DNA of 64,000 bases from Ceratothoa steindachneri (Eukaryota > Arthropoda > Malacostraca > Isopoda > Cymothoidae): assembly GCA_963969495.1 (NCBI GenBank), contig OZ018317.1:223150235-223214234 (forward strand), read 5' to 3'. Below are positions 32,921 to 42,739 of the stretch, in pieces. Under the pieces are notes generated by a model. That model had not been told where the DNA came from and did not search any database. It was given only the letters and a program-made list of their open reading frames with translations. A program made the position numbers and the translations under genes. Within the stretch, counting starts at the first letter, position 1, and every line of letters starts with the position of its first letter.

Positions 32921-33039
32921 TTGTTACCTTCAATGACGTACAGCTGACACCAGGGGGATTATTTTTACATTACCCATGGGAGAAAGAAATGTGGTGCCTT
33001 TTGACTAATTAAAATTGTAAGAAGTGTGACAAAGATTAC

Positions 33040-33186
33040 CTGGGTGATGCCCTCCAGAGCAGCCCTGATGGTGAAGTCGGATTCGATATGGAGCTGGGAG
33101 AGTCGTGCTGCCAGACTTGCATGGTGGTGGGAAAGTTTATGGGCGCTGGCCAAACTTACAGCCAACATATCTTCCGCAGACAGGCG
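33040..33186 (-). CDS. Candidate internal exon of a host gene (147 bp, phase 0-0)
   Basis: The minus-strand acceptor TTTCCCCTTTTGTAACAG is followed by 49 codons starting RLSAEDMLAVSLASAHKL. It continues through a His/Ser/Ala-rich helical stretch and ends EGITQ before the donor CAG|GTAATC. Both ends fall on codon boundaries. The amphipathic Leu/Ala pattern suggests an alpha-helical segment. It matches no transposon family I know and occurs once in the window. The same frame is open for about 40 further codons upstream, apart from a TAA two codons before this start, so exon limits could differ. Product unknown. Confidence 0.55.
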
Positions 33187-33427
33187 CTGTTACAAAAGGG
33201 GAAATTTATTGTAATCATTGCCGGGTAATGGCTCCTCTGCTTCTTGATCAAACCCACCCTGCGTTACAGGCGGCGTCAATAGCGCAGGGGTGGGGTGGGG
33301 CTGGGGTGTAATCATAGGAGGATGAGTAGAATAAGCTACGAGCTATAACTGTCCCGCTACAGAGCCCAGCTTCACTGGTATTTCTCCCCCCCCTCAATTT
33401 AAGGTGAAATTATCACGAATCTCGCAC

Positions 33428-33574
33428 AAAGGTGGTAATGAGAGATCTGTAAAGAAAGTGGAAGTGTGAAAGATATCTGCAGATCTTCTTGTAGGCATTG
33501 GGGGCCAAGAAGGGACACACAATCATCCAGAGGTTGACCGCAAGATCGTAGCCCACGCCACCCCTGACATCCCG
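33428..33574 (-). CDS. Possible exon (147 bp), weaker support
   Basis: The minus-strand tract CCCCTCATCTTTTTTCC precedes AAG, then a frame starting RDVRGGVGYDLAVNLWMIVC. It is open to a TGA at about 33,413. A weak donor (TTT|GTGCGA) would end it in phase 0. If no splice occurs it would be a terminal exon instead. It lies between the other two candidate minus-strand exons. The composition looks protein-like, but it could be a fragment of an unrecognised mobile element. Confidence 0.3.
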
Positions 33575-33904
33575 CTTCAGATTGGAAAAAAGATGAGGGG
33601 AGATGGGGCAGATGAATGTACGTATACCCACCCCAAAAGGAGGGTATGGACCTCATCCTTCCCTCCCGAGAAGGGATGAATAGTCTTTTTTTTAACGGTC
33701 GCCTGGCGGTCATCTACAGGGGTCCGAGCGCCAAAAAGCAATTCTATTTAAATAAAATGTAGCAAAGAAGAAAAAGAGAAAAACACGAACACAAGGCAAA
33801 ACAAACATAAATAAGTCCAGTCTGCCTCCTACAGAGACCCAAGTAGGCCATTAACAAATTATCTAAAAAAAAATTTTTTAAGATAAGCCTCACTGACCTC
33901 TCCC

Positions 33905-35540
33905 AAAAGATTCTTTTTTTAAAAAAATTTTAGGAGCCCATCTGGCGACTGCCTACTTGGGCATAAGTCGCCGTACTCGCCAGAGCCTACTACTAGGCTA
34001 TACTAAAAATAAATAACAACGATAAAAAACAAAGTATAAAAAAATACCAAAAAAAGCAAAAAAGCAAAAAGGCAACAAGGAAGCGTGCTCCGGCGTCAGG
34101 GGTAAGCCTGCCTTCCTCAGGCGAGGGAACATGCGACCTACAACAAAATGTCAAATAAAGTGGAGGACAACCTCCTCCAAGAAGTCGAATAGTCCACAAG
34201 TCTGTGTGCACGAACCCGTCCCGAGTACAAGCGATAGAGACCCCGCTCGCCTCCGCACTGGGACATGTAACGTGCGCGAAGATCACTCGGACGGGGACAT
34301 TCGACAAGAGTGTGCCGAACAGTCTGGGGGACAACGTAGTCGTCACAATAAGGCGCAGGCGAGCGCTCCATCCATGGGAACAGTCGCGGCGCAATGGCAC
34401 GTAACTTTAAGTTCCCCTCACCATCTCCCATTTACTTTGCCAAGCAGCCCGGAGGGCAGCCCGTATTCCTGTCATGTAATCAGTGTGAGGAAAAGTGAAA
34501 CGCTCGTCTGGTCGCCCAGTCCTCGCCGAATCTTTGGCGCCCTCGTCGGCGTGCTCATTCCCCGCAATTCCTACAAGTCCAGGAACCAAGCAGAAGATAA
34601 TCTCGACATCCGCCCGGTTCGCTAAAACCGTGGCGTCACGGATATCGCGAACCAGGGGATGTGGAGATTTCAATGCCCGAGAGCACTCAGGGTTTGAATC
34701 GCAATAAATCACAATCCTGTCTCCAAACCGGGCAAGTCGTGTTATCTCCCGTACCAAGCGGTGTATTGCAACCAACTCGGTCAGGAAAACAGACGCAGCG
34801 CCTGGCAGAGTCCCGCTGACTTCAAACAGAGGGGACACGGCGTAGAAACCGACCCCTTCTTGGGACTTGGAGCCATCCGTATACAATGGCACAGTTCCTG
34901 CGTGACACAAAGCGTCCTCTAAAAAGGCCGAACAGACAATTACGGCGCTGTAGAAGCTTTGGGAGCAGAGGCGTGGCGACAAATAGTCAAAGGTGGTACC
35001 CTGCAGGGTGGCGTGTTGGGCAGAACCAGGAAAGACACAGGCCAGAGAGATATACCAAACTCTCGAAGGAGTTACCTTGCCCTAAACCAAAAGGGACTAG
35101 GGTATGACTGGCGTCTCTCGCCGGCATAGGCACCGTCGAGATCAGCTGCGGATGCAGTGAGAGCTGTTGGCAACTGAGGGAGGTCCCGGGCTCACGCTTA
35201 CAGGCGAATAATATACTGTGCACGGCGCAGAGCGACTGGCATCTCCCCAGCATCGACAAGTAGGATCTCAATGGGGAAGTGTGGAAGGCGCCAGGCGTAG
35301 GCCGGTGTGGTGGATTGAGTTCACCTTCTGCAATACACGGTCGACTGCGGATGCATAAAACTCGCATCCGTATTCGAGCTTCGAACAAACAAAGGATCGA
35401 TAAAAAAGTAAGGGAGGAGCCATCCCTGGCACTGAACGTCACGGAGCGGATAATATCTATGGCGCGGGTACAAGAGACCCTAAGCCTCCCTGCTCTATTT
35501 GCAATCCCCCTGTCATAGTAAAAGGACTGCCATTGGTAGA
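33905..35540 (-). mobile_element. I-like LINE copy e: RT C-terminus, RNase H, Zn finger, 3' UTR
   Basis: Minus strand. The RT-RNase H connector starts near 35,380 (CEFYASAVDRVLQKVNSI and, after a frame change, LGAFHTSPLRSYLSM). An intact-looking RNase H follows, then a C-terminal Cys/His segment and a 3' UTR. The 3' UTR ends at 33,905 with a T-rich tail on the plus strand (an A-tail on the element strand). The same 3' end sequence (AGCCCATCTGGCGACTGC) occurs at three other places in the window. Confidence 0.87.
34407..34982 (-). CDS. LINE RNase H domain (open frame, I-like copy e)
   Basis: 192-codon open frame, part of the former ORF2. The RNase H catalytic residues are all present: Asp in PLYTDGSKSQEG, Glu in FLTELVAIHRLV, Asp in IVIYCDSNPEC and Asp in GNEHADEGAKD. 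It would degrade the RNA strand of the RNA-DNA hybrid in I-group retrotransposition. The upstream RT is frameshifted, so the domain is not expressed as part of an active protein. It continues out of frame into a C-terminal segment (CDDYVVPQTVRHTLVECP) with the Cys/His arrangement usual at the end of this ORF2. Confidence 0.85.
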   Translation of the reverse strand: MSPRLCSQSFYSAVIVCSAFLEDALCHAGTVPLYTDGSKSQEGVGFYAVSPLFEVSGTLPGAASVFLTELVAIHRLVREITRLARFGDRIVIYCDSNPECSRALKSPHPLVRDIRDATVLANRADVEIIFCLVPGLVGIAGNEHADEGAKDSARTGRPDERFTFPHTDYMTGIRAALRAAWQSKWEMVRGT

Positions 35541-35549
35541 GAGTGAGTC

Positions 35550-35860
35550 GCCCGATTGTGCGTCCAAAGAAGGGAAGCCATAGGCCTAGGAGAGGACTAA
35601 ACCTCCTCTCCAGTAGAAGAAGGATGGAGGACCCCCTGAGAAAGCACAGGGGGTGGAGGGTAGCATCTCATATCCAGAGGTGGAGCAGCAAAAGAGAGGC
35701 TCCAAAGATAGCAAAAGGGGAAGCCCCTTTGCCACATAGTGATGGTGAGAGGGGAGCCTCTCCACCAGTCGAAGGGGTGCCTCAATTTTCCCCATCTTCC
35801 CCAACACAAAGCGAGAGCAAGGATGTGCTCTCCTACAATTGTTTTCTGTTGTCACCATAT
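35550..35860 (-). mobile_element. I-like LINE 5' UTR piece fused to copy e
   Basis: The sequence AGGAGAGGACTAAACCTCCT and the following GACCCCCTGAGAAAGCACAG match the 5' UTR seen near 63,850-63,930, 28,640-28,690 and 19,170-19,240. Here it lies only about 10-40 bp from the RT C-terminal region of copy e. The copy therefore keeps both ends but has lost ORF1, endonuclease and most of RT. Confidence 0.65.
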
Positions 35861-35942
35861 TAGAATAAGAGAAAAAATGGTACATGGAAAGTGAATACAA
35901 TGAGCTCCCAATGAATTTGGAGGTTAAGAGAAAATAAAAGAC

Positions 35943-36113
35943 CTGTAGCATGAGAAAATCCAGAATGTGATCATTTATACACAATCGGTCCTGGCCCGAC
36001 ATTCTGGCAACATTGTCCTGGAGCTTGAACCATAAAGAATGGTGCCAGGGAAGCCTCCTTATGTGTGTACTTGAGGAAGGTGAGCTAATTCGATGGCCCA
36101 ATACACCATGTAC
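35943..36113 (-). CDS. Candidate internal exon of a host gene (171 bp)
   Basis: The minus-strand block of 57 codons begins after an AG (AGTATTAG|GTA) and ends CTACAG|GTCTTT. Both ends fall on codon boundaries. The most protein-like part is LPWHHSLWFKLQDNVARMSG followed by QDRLCINDHILDFLMLQ, which has aromatic/hydrophobic spacing of a folded domain. It is not found elsewhere in the window and not in known transposon proteins. The acceptor lacks a strong pyrimidine tract and the donor is non-optimal, so the limits are uncertain. Phases agree with the exon at 42,739-42,579 upstream and 33,186-33,040 downstream. Confidence 0.42.
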
Positions 36114-36294
36114 CTAATACTTGGCCTATCCAGAGGGCTTTCAGCCCTCGCAGTAAGTCGGGACCTCACAGTATACACTGCACCTCAATGAAGACTCAGT
36201 ACCTCTGTGGATAGAAGATCAGGTTTGGAAAGGGTAGGAGGGTATGTAATAAAGAGGTAAAGATAGGCAGGTACACTAAGAGTAGGGTGTTTTT

Positions 36295-36405
36295 TTTGTT
36301 TTTTTTTAGGAGCCTATCTGGCGACTACCCCTTTGGGCACTAAGAGTAGGGCGGGCGATCACCTATTATTATCATAGCCTGCTGCTAGGTTATTCTAGGA
36401 TGGCA
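36295..36405 (-). mobile_element. I-like LINE 3' end only
   Basis: About 110 bp of the family's 3' UTR (AGGAGCCTATCTGGCGACTA, then GCCTGCTGCTAGG) with a T-rich tail at 36,293-36,310 on the plus strand. It is a severely 5'-truncated insertion. A 14-base phrase CACTAAGAGTAGGG occurs just outside (about 36,274) and again inside (about 36,340), a local duplication. Confidence 0.75.
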
Positions 36406-36479
36406 TGCAGTCCACCAAGGCACCATGGCTGCCAGAACAAAATCTGTCCAGGTGGAACTACTACTCCTGGTACAAACTG

Positions 36480-36982
36480 CAGGTAGAAAAAGTTGAGCGG
36501 GGAGTCATAATGATAATAATAAATAATATTATGAAGTAATAATAATAACACACTATAATAATTAATACTACAAATAATAAATATTTATAATACACAATAA
36601 TAATACCTGTCGTGAATTTATTTATAAATTTTTCTTTTGTCTGTAACACTCAAATCAACTTATTCTGAAAAAAAAATTGTAATTTATATTTCAACAACTT
36701 GGTATTATTTATATAAAAAGAAAAAAAGTTGCTTCACCATTTTCTTTCTCTTATAAGTATAATATAAAATGACTATATTTTATTAAATTATTTAATATTT
36801 TAGATAATTATTCAATAAATAAGTTAATGGTAGTTTTTTATATAATTTTAAATGAAAAAATGGTGAAGTAACTTTATTTTTTATACATGTATATACTTTT
36901 TGTGAAGTGAGGTACCGCAGTAGTACATAAAATAGTGCAAATACGCACTTCTGCCGACCGCACATAGGGTTTGGGATGGGTG

Positions 36983-37019
<37 letters not shown>

Positions 37020-37330
37020 GTGGGTGTGTGGAACAATACAGATATAATTTATTCATTTCATGTCTTATAGAATATTGGGATTAATAATGAGTTGGGCAAA
37101 ACAGATATGATAAAAGACACTGAAATAGAAATACATATGGATATTGATTTATTATAGATAGAAGGCAGCAAGTTTTTTTTTTTTTCATTTAAAAACATTT
37201 TTCAAGAGTGAAATATAGCTCTAACTTAAAAATAATGCCATCATTTTTGACGGCACGGATACACTAGTATAAAATAAATAATAATAAAAATGATAATATT
37301 TCTAAAAATAAAAGGGTTAAGTATTGCTGA
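36480..37330. other. AT-rich region with (TA)n at 36,987-37,017
   Basis: No gene recognised. It holds AATAATA-type simple sequence (36,500-36,610) and a (TA)15 tract at 36,987-37,017. A pair of similar GGTGAAG(C/T)AA(C/A)T phrases flanks a low-complexity block (36,728 and 36,862). Confidence 0.6.
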
Positions 37331-37404
37331 GTGGGGGTGAGGGGAAAGCACACCATCAACTTTCCCAGGACCTATCAGACTTTAAGGTCAGCCCAGTGAC
37401 ACAG

Positions 37405-37515
37405 ATTCCCTCATTTGCACTCAGGCTGGGAGGACCTGCAGCTCCACCAGGTACCAAGTGTAACAGGCTAACCAGGGTACCTCCCTGAGGGGCATGGCAA
37501 ACAGAGAGACATACA
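37405..37515. repeat. About 100-bp dispersed motif, copy 2
   Basis: Partner of the motif at 32,795-32,905. Landmarks in order are TTTGCACTC, CCAGGTACC, GTGTAACAGGCTAAC and AGAGAGAC. It is not visibly attached to an I-like LINE here, which favours an independent short repeat. Confidence 0.5.
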
Positions 37516-39789
37516 ACTACAGCATATGTAAAGGACTGGCTGCCTATTAGGTGGATGTGCTGAGCCTACCTGAGCGGGGATAGGTAGTTGCTACAAATGC
37601 TATCATGAGGCCTAATTAATGGCAGTTACGGTTATTTACACTCCTCCCAATGAACCACAATACCCTATTAGTTTTATTCTTAGCACTCATGTGCTACTTG
37701 CTAGTCTGGAGGTCTGAACTTACCAGGACACCTAATTGTCTTTTGCATTCTGACCTTCCTTAAACTTTCCCATTCAGTATATAATTATTCAGTGGATTAT
37801 ACCAAGTACACTACACTTGCTTATGTTAAATTCTATTTGCCAGTTCTGTGGCCAATGGGATAGCATGGTCAATTCATCTTGTAATACCTTTGCAAGCAGA
37901 GTCAGACCTTATAATCCTACATTAGTATCATTGGCAAACTTGCTCAGGTCGCTACTCATACCCAAGTCAAGATCATTAATATAAATCAAGAATAACAAAG
38001 CCTCCAGCACTGACCCCTGAGGAATCTCACTAGTAATATTACCCCCACTTAGATCTAATCCCATCTATACTAACTCTTCTGCCTGTCACTAAGTCAAGAC
38101 TGAATTAACCTAAAAATACTTCTTTATCATATCCACTTAAACTTTATTCAAAAGTCCTAAGTGTGGCACCCTGTCAAAAGCCTTACTAAAGTACAAGAAA
38201 ACAATTTTGCAATTTTCATCACCTTTCTATATAAAAGAGCAAATTATTCAAACACAATTTACCCCTAGTACACACGTATTGAGATTCATTAATCAACTTA
38301 TGTTTTTATCTAAGTGATCTCTAATAGATTCCATCATTTTGCACCACTGATTTTAAACTCGCTCATCAGTGATTAGACATAATTGTTTTATCCCCTTTTT
38401 TAAAAATATAAGTATCGCATTAGCTTTCTTCCATGCTCTTGCTACTAAATAGGCATGCTAGAGGGCTCACTAACACATTTTCACATTCCTTCTCCTAGGA
38501 AAAACCTCCATCAGGGCCTGATGCTTTAATAAATTTTATTTTATTTCTTTTGACACTATCTCCTTGGTAATTAAAATATAATTTCTCATCATTACCACTA
38601 AAGATCAAGGTTTCCTCGAGTGTAAATACTGAAAGAAAATAATTATTTAACATCTTAGCCATTGCATCACTATTACTCAATAATTCTTCACCTGTAGTTT
38701 TAAGTGGGCCTATTTTATCTCTAGTCTTAGTTGTGTATAATTGAAACAAACTTTTCGGATCTTCCTTTGCCTTATTTGCCACTTTAATTTCATAATTTCC
38801 CTTTGTTACCTTAACTTTTAGTTAGCTCATTATATCTCTGCCATAATTGATCCTCAACATTTTTTTTACATTCCTACAAATGCCTATTTTAATGCCAATA
38901 TAATGATTAATTTTATCTGATCTCCATTTAGGCTCGACAGACTTGGCTCTAATCTCTCTATATGGAATGTTCATTATTCTGTCTAGTAAAACTATTCCTC
39001 TCTACCTGGGAGTTATCTTCCTCCTCATCTGCTTTCATTGACATCAAAAATTTCCTGACCTGACCTTATCACTAGTCCCTAAACAATCATCTCCAGGTAC
39101 CTCCTCAGACCACTATAATCTGCTTTTCTAAAGTCTGTGATTTTAACCTTATTTATCCTACTACTAACCCTGTTGCATTTTAACTTAAATCTAAGTTTGC
39201 AATGGTGGCTATTTCCTGAATATCTTCCAATCACTGTATTGCTAATGCCTTCTGCCATTTTTGTTATAACTAAATCCAATATATTATTACCCAGTCAAAA
39301 ATTCTTCAGCCTCCTGATCACCTACAAGAGCTTCCCAGTCTATATTTCTATAATTAAAATCATCAATTATACACCCATGTTAACTTCTACATGCATCTTT
39401 TATTTCCTGCCACAGAAGACCTGAAGCTTGTTTACTAAGATTTGGTGGTTTATATAATAATCGACAAGTTTATCCTTTCCCTCCTTAATATCTAGCCATA
39501 ATGACTCTGTGTTAGCGTCTGTTTTAATTGTAATATTTTCACTACACTGGAGATTATCTCTAATATAAATAATCACCCTTCCTCCTCTTCTTATCTGTAT
39601 GAAACATTATAACCATCAATCTGAACTTCAGGTACAAAGTTCTTTCCTGCCAAATCCAGTCATGACTCTGTTATGGCAATCACAGCTAAATTCTCTAGAC
39701 TCACTCACCCTCGTAACAAATCTATCTTATTCCTTATGCTCCTACTATTTATGTAGTATATTTTTAATATATCTCTCTTTATGGTCCTC

Positions 39790-40340
39790 TTCTCATTCCC
39801 CCACCTGTTGCTCTCCAAATTCATCTGAATGCCATATACTCCCTTCAAGACAGTCACGTAACACTTTCACACAATTGCAACTCAAGTGCAGCCCATCCAT
39901 TGCATAAAAATCCTCCCTTTCAAAAAACTCACTCCATGTATCTAAAAACACCAGTTCTATACTATTACACAACACTTTCATTCTCTAATTTATCCCAACT
40001 GCATGCAAGATCCACTCACTGCCTACTCTAAGCCTATGCAAAATGCCTGACATACACTTCCTACTACTATCCCCAAACTTTCTGAACACTAGCTCCTCCA
40101 ACCTAGTTTTCCCTATGTCATTCACTCCCACATGTAAAACAACAACTGCATCCCTTTCAGCTCCACTCACTATCCTTTCAATTCTCTCTCTCACTCACAT
40201 CTGCTACATGTGGCCCTGGCAAACAAACTATCCTCCTCCTCTTGCGCTCATGTTTATATAAAGTATTGTCTAAATACTTAACCTGAGAATCACCCACCAC
40301 AAGCACTTCATTTGCTTCACCTACACCTATAACTTACCCT
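39790..40340 (-). pseudogene. CR1 ORF1 SGNH/GDSL esterase-like domain
   Basis: On the minus strand three hallmark blocks are in order. EVLVVGDSQVKYLDN near 40,300 is block I, where GDS carries the nucleophile Ser. VVVLHVGVNDIGKT near 40,145 is the G-x-N-D oxyanion block. YAMDGLHLS near 39,900 carries the catalytic Asp-x-x-His pair. Esterase-type ORF1 proteins are known for CR1-clade LINEs, where they may act on lipids or membranes; the role is not settled. Stops interrupt the frame here, but all catalytic residues can be read. Confidence 0.8.
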
Positions 40341-40352
40341 TTCTTCTAAGAC

Positions 40353-41003
40353 CCACCAAGCTCCACTCCATAAAACCCTCCGTTCACCCATGGCCACGTA
40401 CAACTAGACATCGTAAAATGGAGGTTGCGCTTGTCCGTCTGAGGATAGGCCATTGCCGGCTCACCCATGAGCATTTAATGAGTGGGCTGCCCCCACCTAT
40501 GTGCATTCTGTGTGGGGTACAAATATCTGTTCTCCATATATTTGTAGAATGCCCATTGCTAAGGAATCTCAGAAGGACGACCTTTCCCTTCATTACCAGA
40601 GAGATGGCCCCCCAGCAGGCTCTGCGGGGCATCTTTTCTGAGACCCATTGCTTCTTTAACGTGACTAGGATACTAACCTTCCTAAAAGAAAGCAATCTTT
40701 TAAACAAAATTTAAAATAGTTTTATATATTTATTGTTGATCTATTCATAGTTTATGTTTTTACATTTTGTTGAGTTTTTAATAGTCTATTTTTTGTTAAA
40801 AGATTTTAACTGACTTAATATTGCCTATTAAACTAATTTTGGTCCCAAGGACATTTCTGCTTTGTTTGTTTTTATGTATTTTAATATGGCAATATTTTAA
40901 AAATAATAATTTTAAATTCACTGCCCATAAGTGAATTTGGCTGCGAGATAGTCCATCTGGGCTACGCAGCTTTTAAAATCTCAATGCACTATTCATTCAT
41001 TCA
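40353..41003 (+). mobile_element. 5'-truncated I/Jockey LINE with 12-bp target duplication
   Basis: 651 bp inserted, on the opposite strand, into the ORF1 region of the CR1-like LINE. TTCTTCTAAGAC occurs on both sides (40,341-40,352 and 41,004-41,015). The coding end (40,418-40,711) reads LRIGHCRLTHEHLM, then a Cys/His cluster CILCGVQ...HIFVEC, which is the C-terminus of I/Jockey ORF2. It ends with a short (ATTC)n tail, a typical LINE 3' terminus. It resembles the C-terminal region of the LINE at 46.8-51.6 kb. Confidence 0.9.
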
Positions 41004-41480
41004 TTCTTCTAAGACACTGAACATATTACTACAAGTAATAGGCACACTTACTATTTCTACCTAGACATACTATCCCCGCCCCCTTAACACAGGCATCACT
41101 ACTTCGATCTTCTGGAACAGGAGATGCCTCAGTAGCTACCCATTTCCTTCCTCCACTCACTACTCACTCGTCTTACTCCTAGCTAATGTAAATGGGTTAA
41201 CCTTATGATCCCTGAAATTCCCCTTTGACCTAGTGCTGAGATCCCTCCTAAGCTCAGTGACTAACCCCTTCAGCATTGCTATTCTTTCCAAATCTTGTGC
41301 TCTTCCCTCCTCTAGCTGCAGGATGGAAGTCCTTGACTTATATAAAAAACTGAATATACTTACCAAAGTGAAAGAGCAGCACATTAAATCATGCTTTAAA
41401 GATCGCAAACTCACTCTATGAGTTAACTTGGGTATCACATCCAAACAACAGAAAACACTTATCTTCCCAACAAAGAACAA

Positions 41481-42578
41481 ATGTATTATTCAAACAAATA
41501 GACAATACTGCACTTCCAAATCAAACTATCGCATAAAACTTATAATGAATATCAAATCTGTCAGAAAACTGCTTCAAATGCAACTTTCTAGGAGAAAGCC
41601 AGGTAGCCACTCACTAACTACTATTGTACAAGCAAATCATTCACACCACACTAAACTACATTTCCCCAGCCTTACACTGAACATTAGTTGACAAAGTCCA
41701 ACCTGTACGATGCAACCAATTGACCACAATTAAACACAGGCAGAAGCAAAAGTACTTCCCATTGACACTTAGCTAAAAATACTAAGACCCAATTTTACCC
41801 TTCGACATATAACCTCTGTCATCTATGCCACCCTCTCAGATCAACCCCACCACCACCCAGCGACAATAGGACTGCCCCCTCCTCCCTTCCCCTTTACCCA
41901 CTACAGAGATATCAAACCAAAGCCTATTCATATAGAAGAGGAGGAGGAGGATGGGTTATTTATAGAAAGTTAAGCTTAAATTATACCAGAAGATATAAAA
42001 ATGGGAACTTTGAACACAAATCTAGTGAAAGAAGTTTTGAGCGAAAAAAACTGAAAGGAAGCTAGCAAGTCAGGAGACAAGCTTTACATAAAAGAAATAG
42101 CGGTCATAGACAAATGGCTGGTCAGATGGTCAAGAAATCTCGGTGAGGTTACTATACTGTTAAATGAATCCTACATAAACAGTTTATATAGCATTTAAAT
42201 CATTATAGCACACACAAATAGGATCGAATACCTATATTTGATTAACTCCCTGTGGTAGGCAACTGTGACATAAATGTATTAAGTACATACCTCCCGCTCC
42301 TTTTACCCTCGACATATGACAATGTCCAGTGTATAGGAATTTGTTTGGGATTTAGTCAGGGCTTTGACCGAATTGATAAAGGCTTGAAAATGCTATTATG
42401 GTCCTTTTCATAACTGAGTTCTTCACTGCAATTTTCTTTTCTCATCTCTATTTTGTACTCTAGTTTGACAGAATGTACCGAATGAAAGATGTTAAGCCTT
42501 TTTCAAAAAAAGTCAGAGCCTTGGTTTGGAAAAAGGATTTGCCCTCCAGAATAGGCAAGATCAAATTACTGGCCTTAC
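41481..42578. other. Region without a clear gene
   Basis: The stretch up to about 41,700 may be the 5' end of the CR1-like LINE. A (GGA)n-like run sits at 41,938-41,951. A plus-strand block near 42,090-42,180 is open (KEIAVIDKWLVRWSRNLGEV) but isolated and unrecognised. Nothing else is identifiable. Confidence 0.4.
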
Positions 42579-42739
42579 CTGGGTGGAGGTAACATTCTTG
42601 GAGGGAAAGGAAGGGTCATCCTCTCCTTCAGAGGATGATGTCAAGGAGTTGCTGTGGTTATGGGGGTGAGTGTCGACGTGTCGGGGCGTAGGGATAGGCG
42701 CCGATCGCTCTACGAACTTTAGTTCCTCCATGGGGCGCT
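42579..42739 (-). CDS. Candidate internal exon of a host gene (161 bp), best splice signals
   Basis: The minus-strand acceptor has a long pyrimidine tract (CACTTTTGTTTTTCCAG). The donor is strong (CACCCAG|GTAAGG). Between them, after two bases of a split codon, 53 codons read RPMEELKFVERSAPIPTPRH, then a His/Asn/Ser-rich part and SSSEGEDDPSFPS. The acidic Ser cluster resembles a casein-kinase-type disordered linker. It ends in phase 0, as required by the next candidate exon. Plus-strand frames across the same bases are also partly open, so strand choice rests on the splice signals. Protein identity unknown; no transposon similarity. Confidence 0.6.

Larger units (their letters stand above)
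37625..41480 (-). mobile_element. CR1-like LINE, ORF1 esterase plus ORF2 (decayed)
   Basis: Minus strand. A coiled-coil-like ORF1 start lies near 41,320 (LQLEEGRAQDLERIAMLKGL) and an SGNH-esterase segment at 40,340-39,790. The endonuclease C-terminus lies at 39,279-39,079 (LDLVITKMAEG-like and GNSHHCKLRF). The endonuclease-RT linker is at 38,782-38,495 (DKIGPLKTTGEELLS, NNYFLSVFT, SGPDG). RT fragments end with QGSVLEALLFLIYINDLD and FANDT near 37,950, where FADDT is canonical, so a catalytic Asp is lost. The C-terminal SHWPQNWQIEFNISKCSV lies near 37,850. Multiple stops. Different subfamily from the plus-strand CR1 copies. Interrupted by a LINE fragment at 40,353-41,003. Confidence 0.85.

Noticed and set aside
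42472..42665. Plus-strand exons (42,472-42,588 or 42,517-42,665) over the same bases as the minus-strand candidate exon
   Set aside because: Both are open with usable splice sites, the second with a GTGAGT donor. The minus-strand acceptor and donor are stronger overall and fit the phase of other minus-strand blocks. Not excluded.
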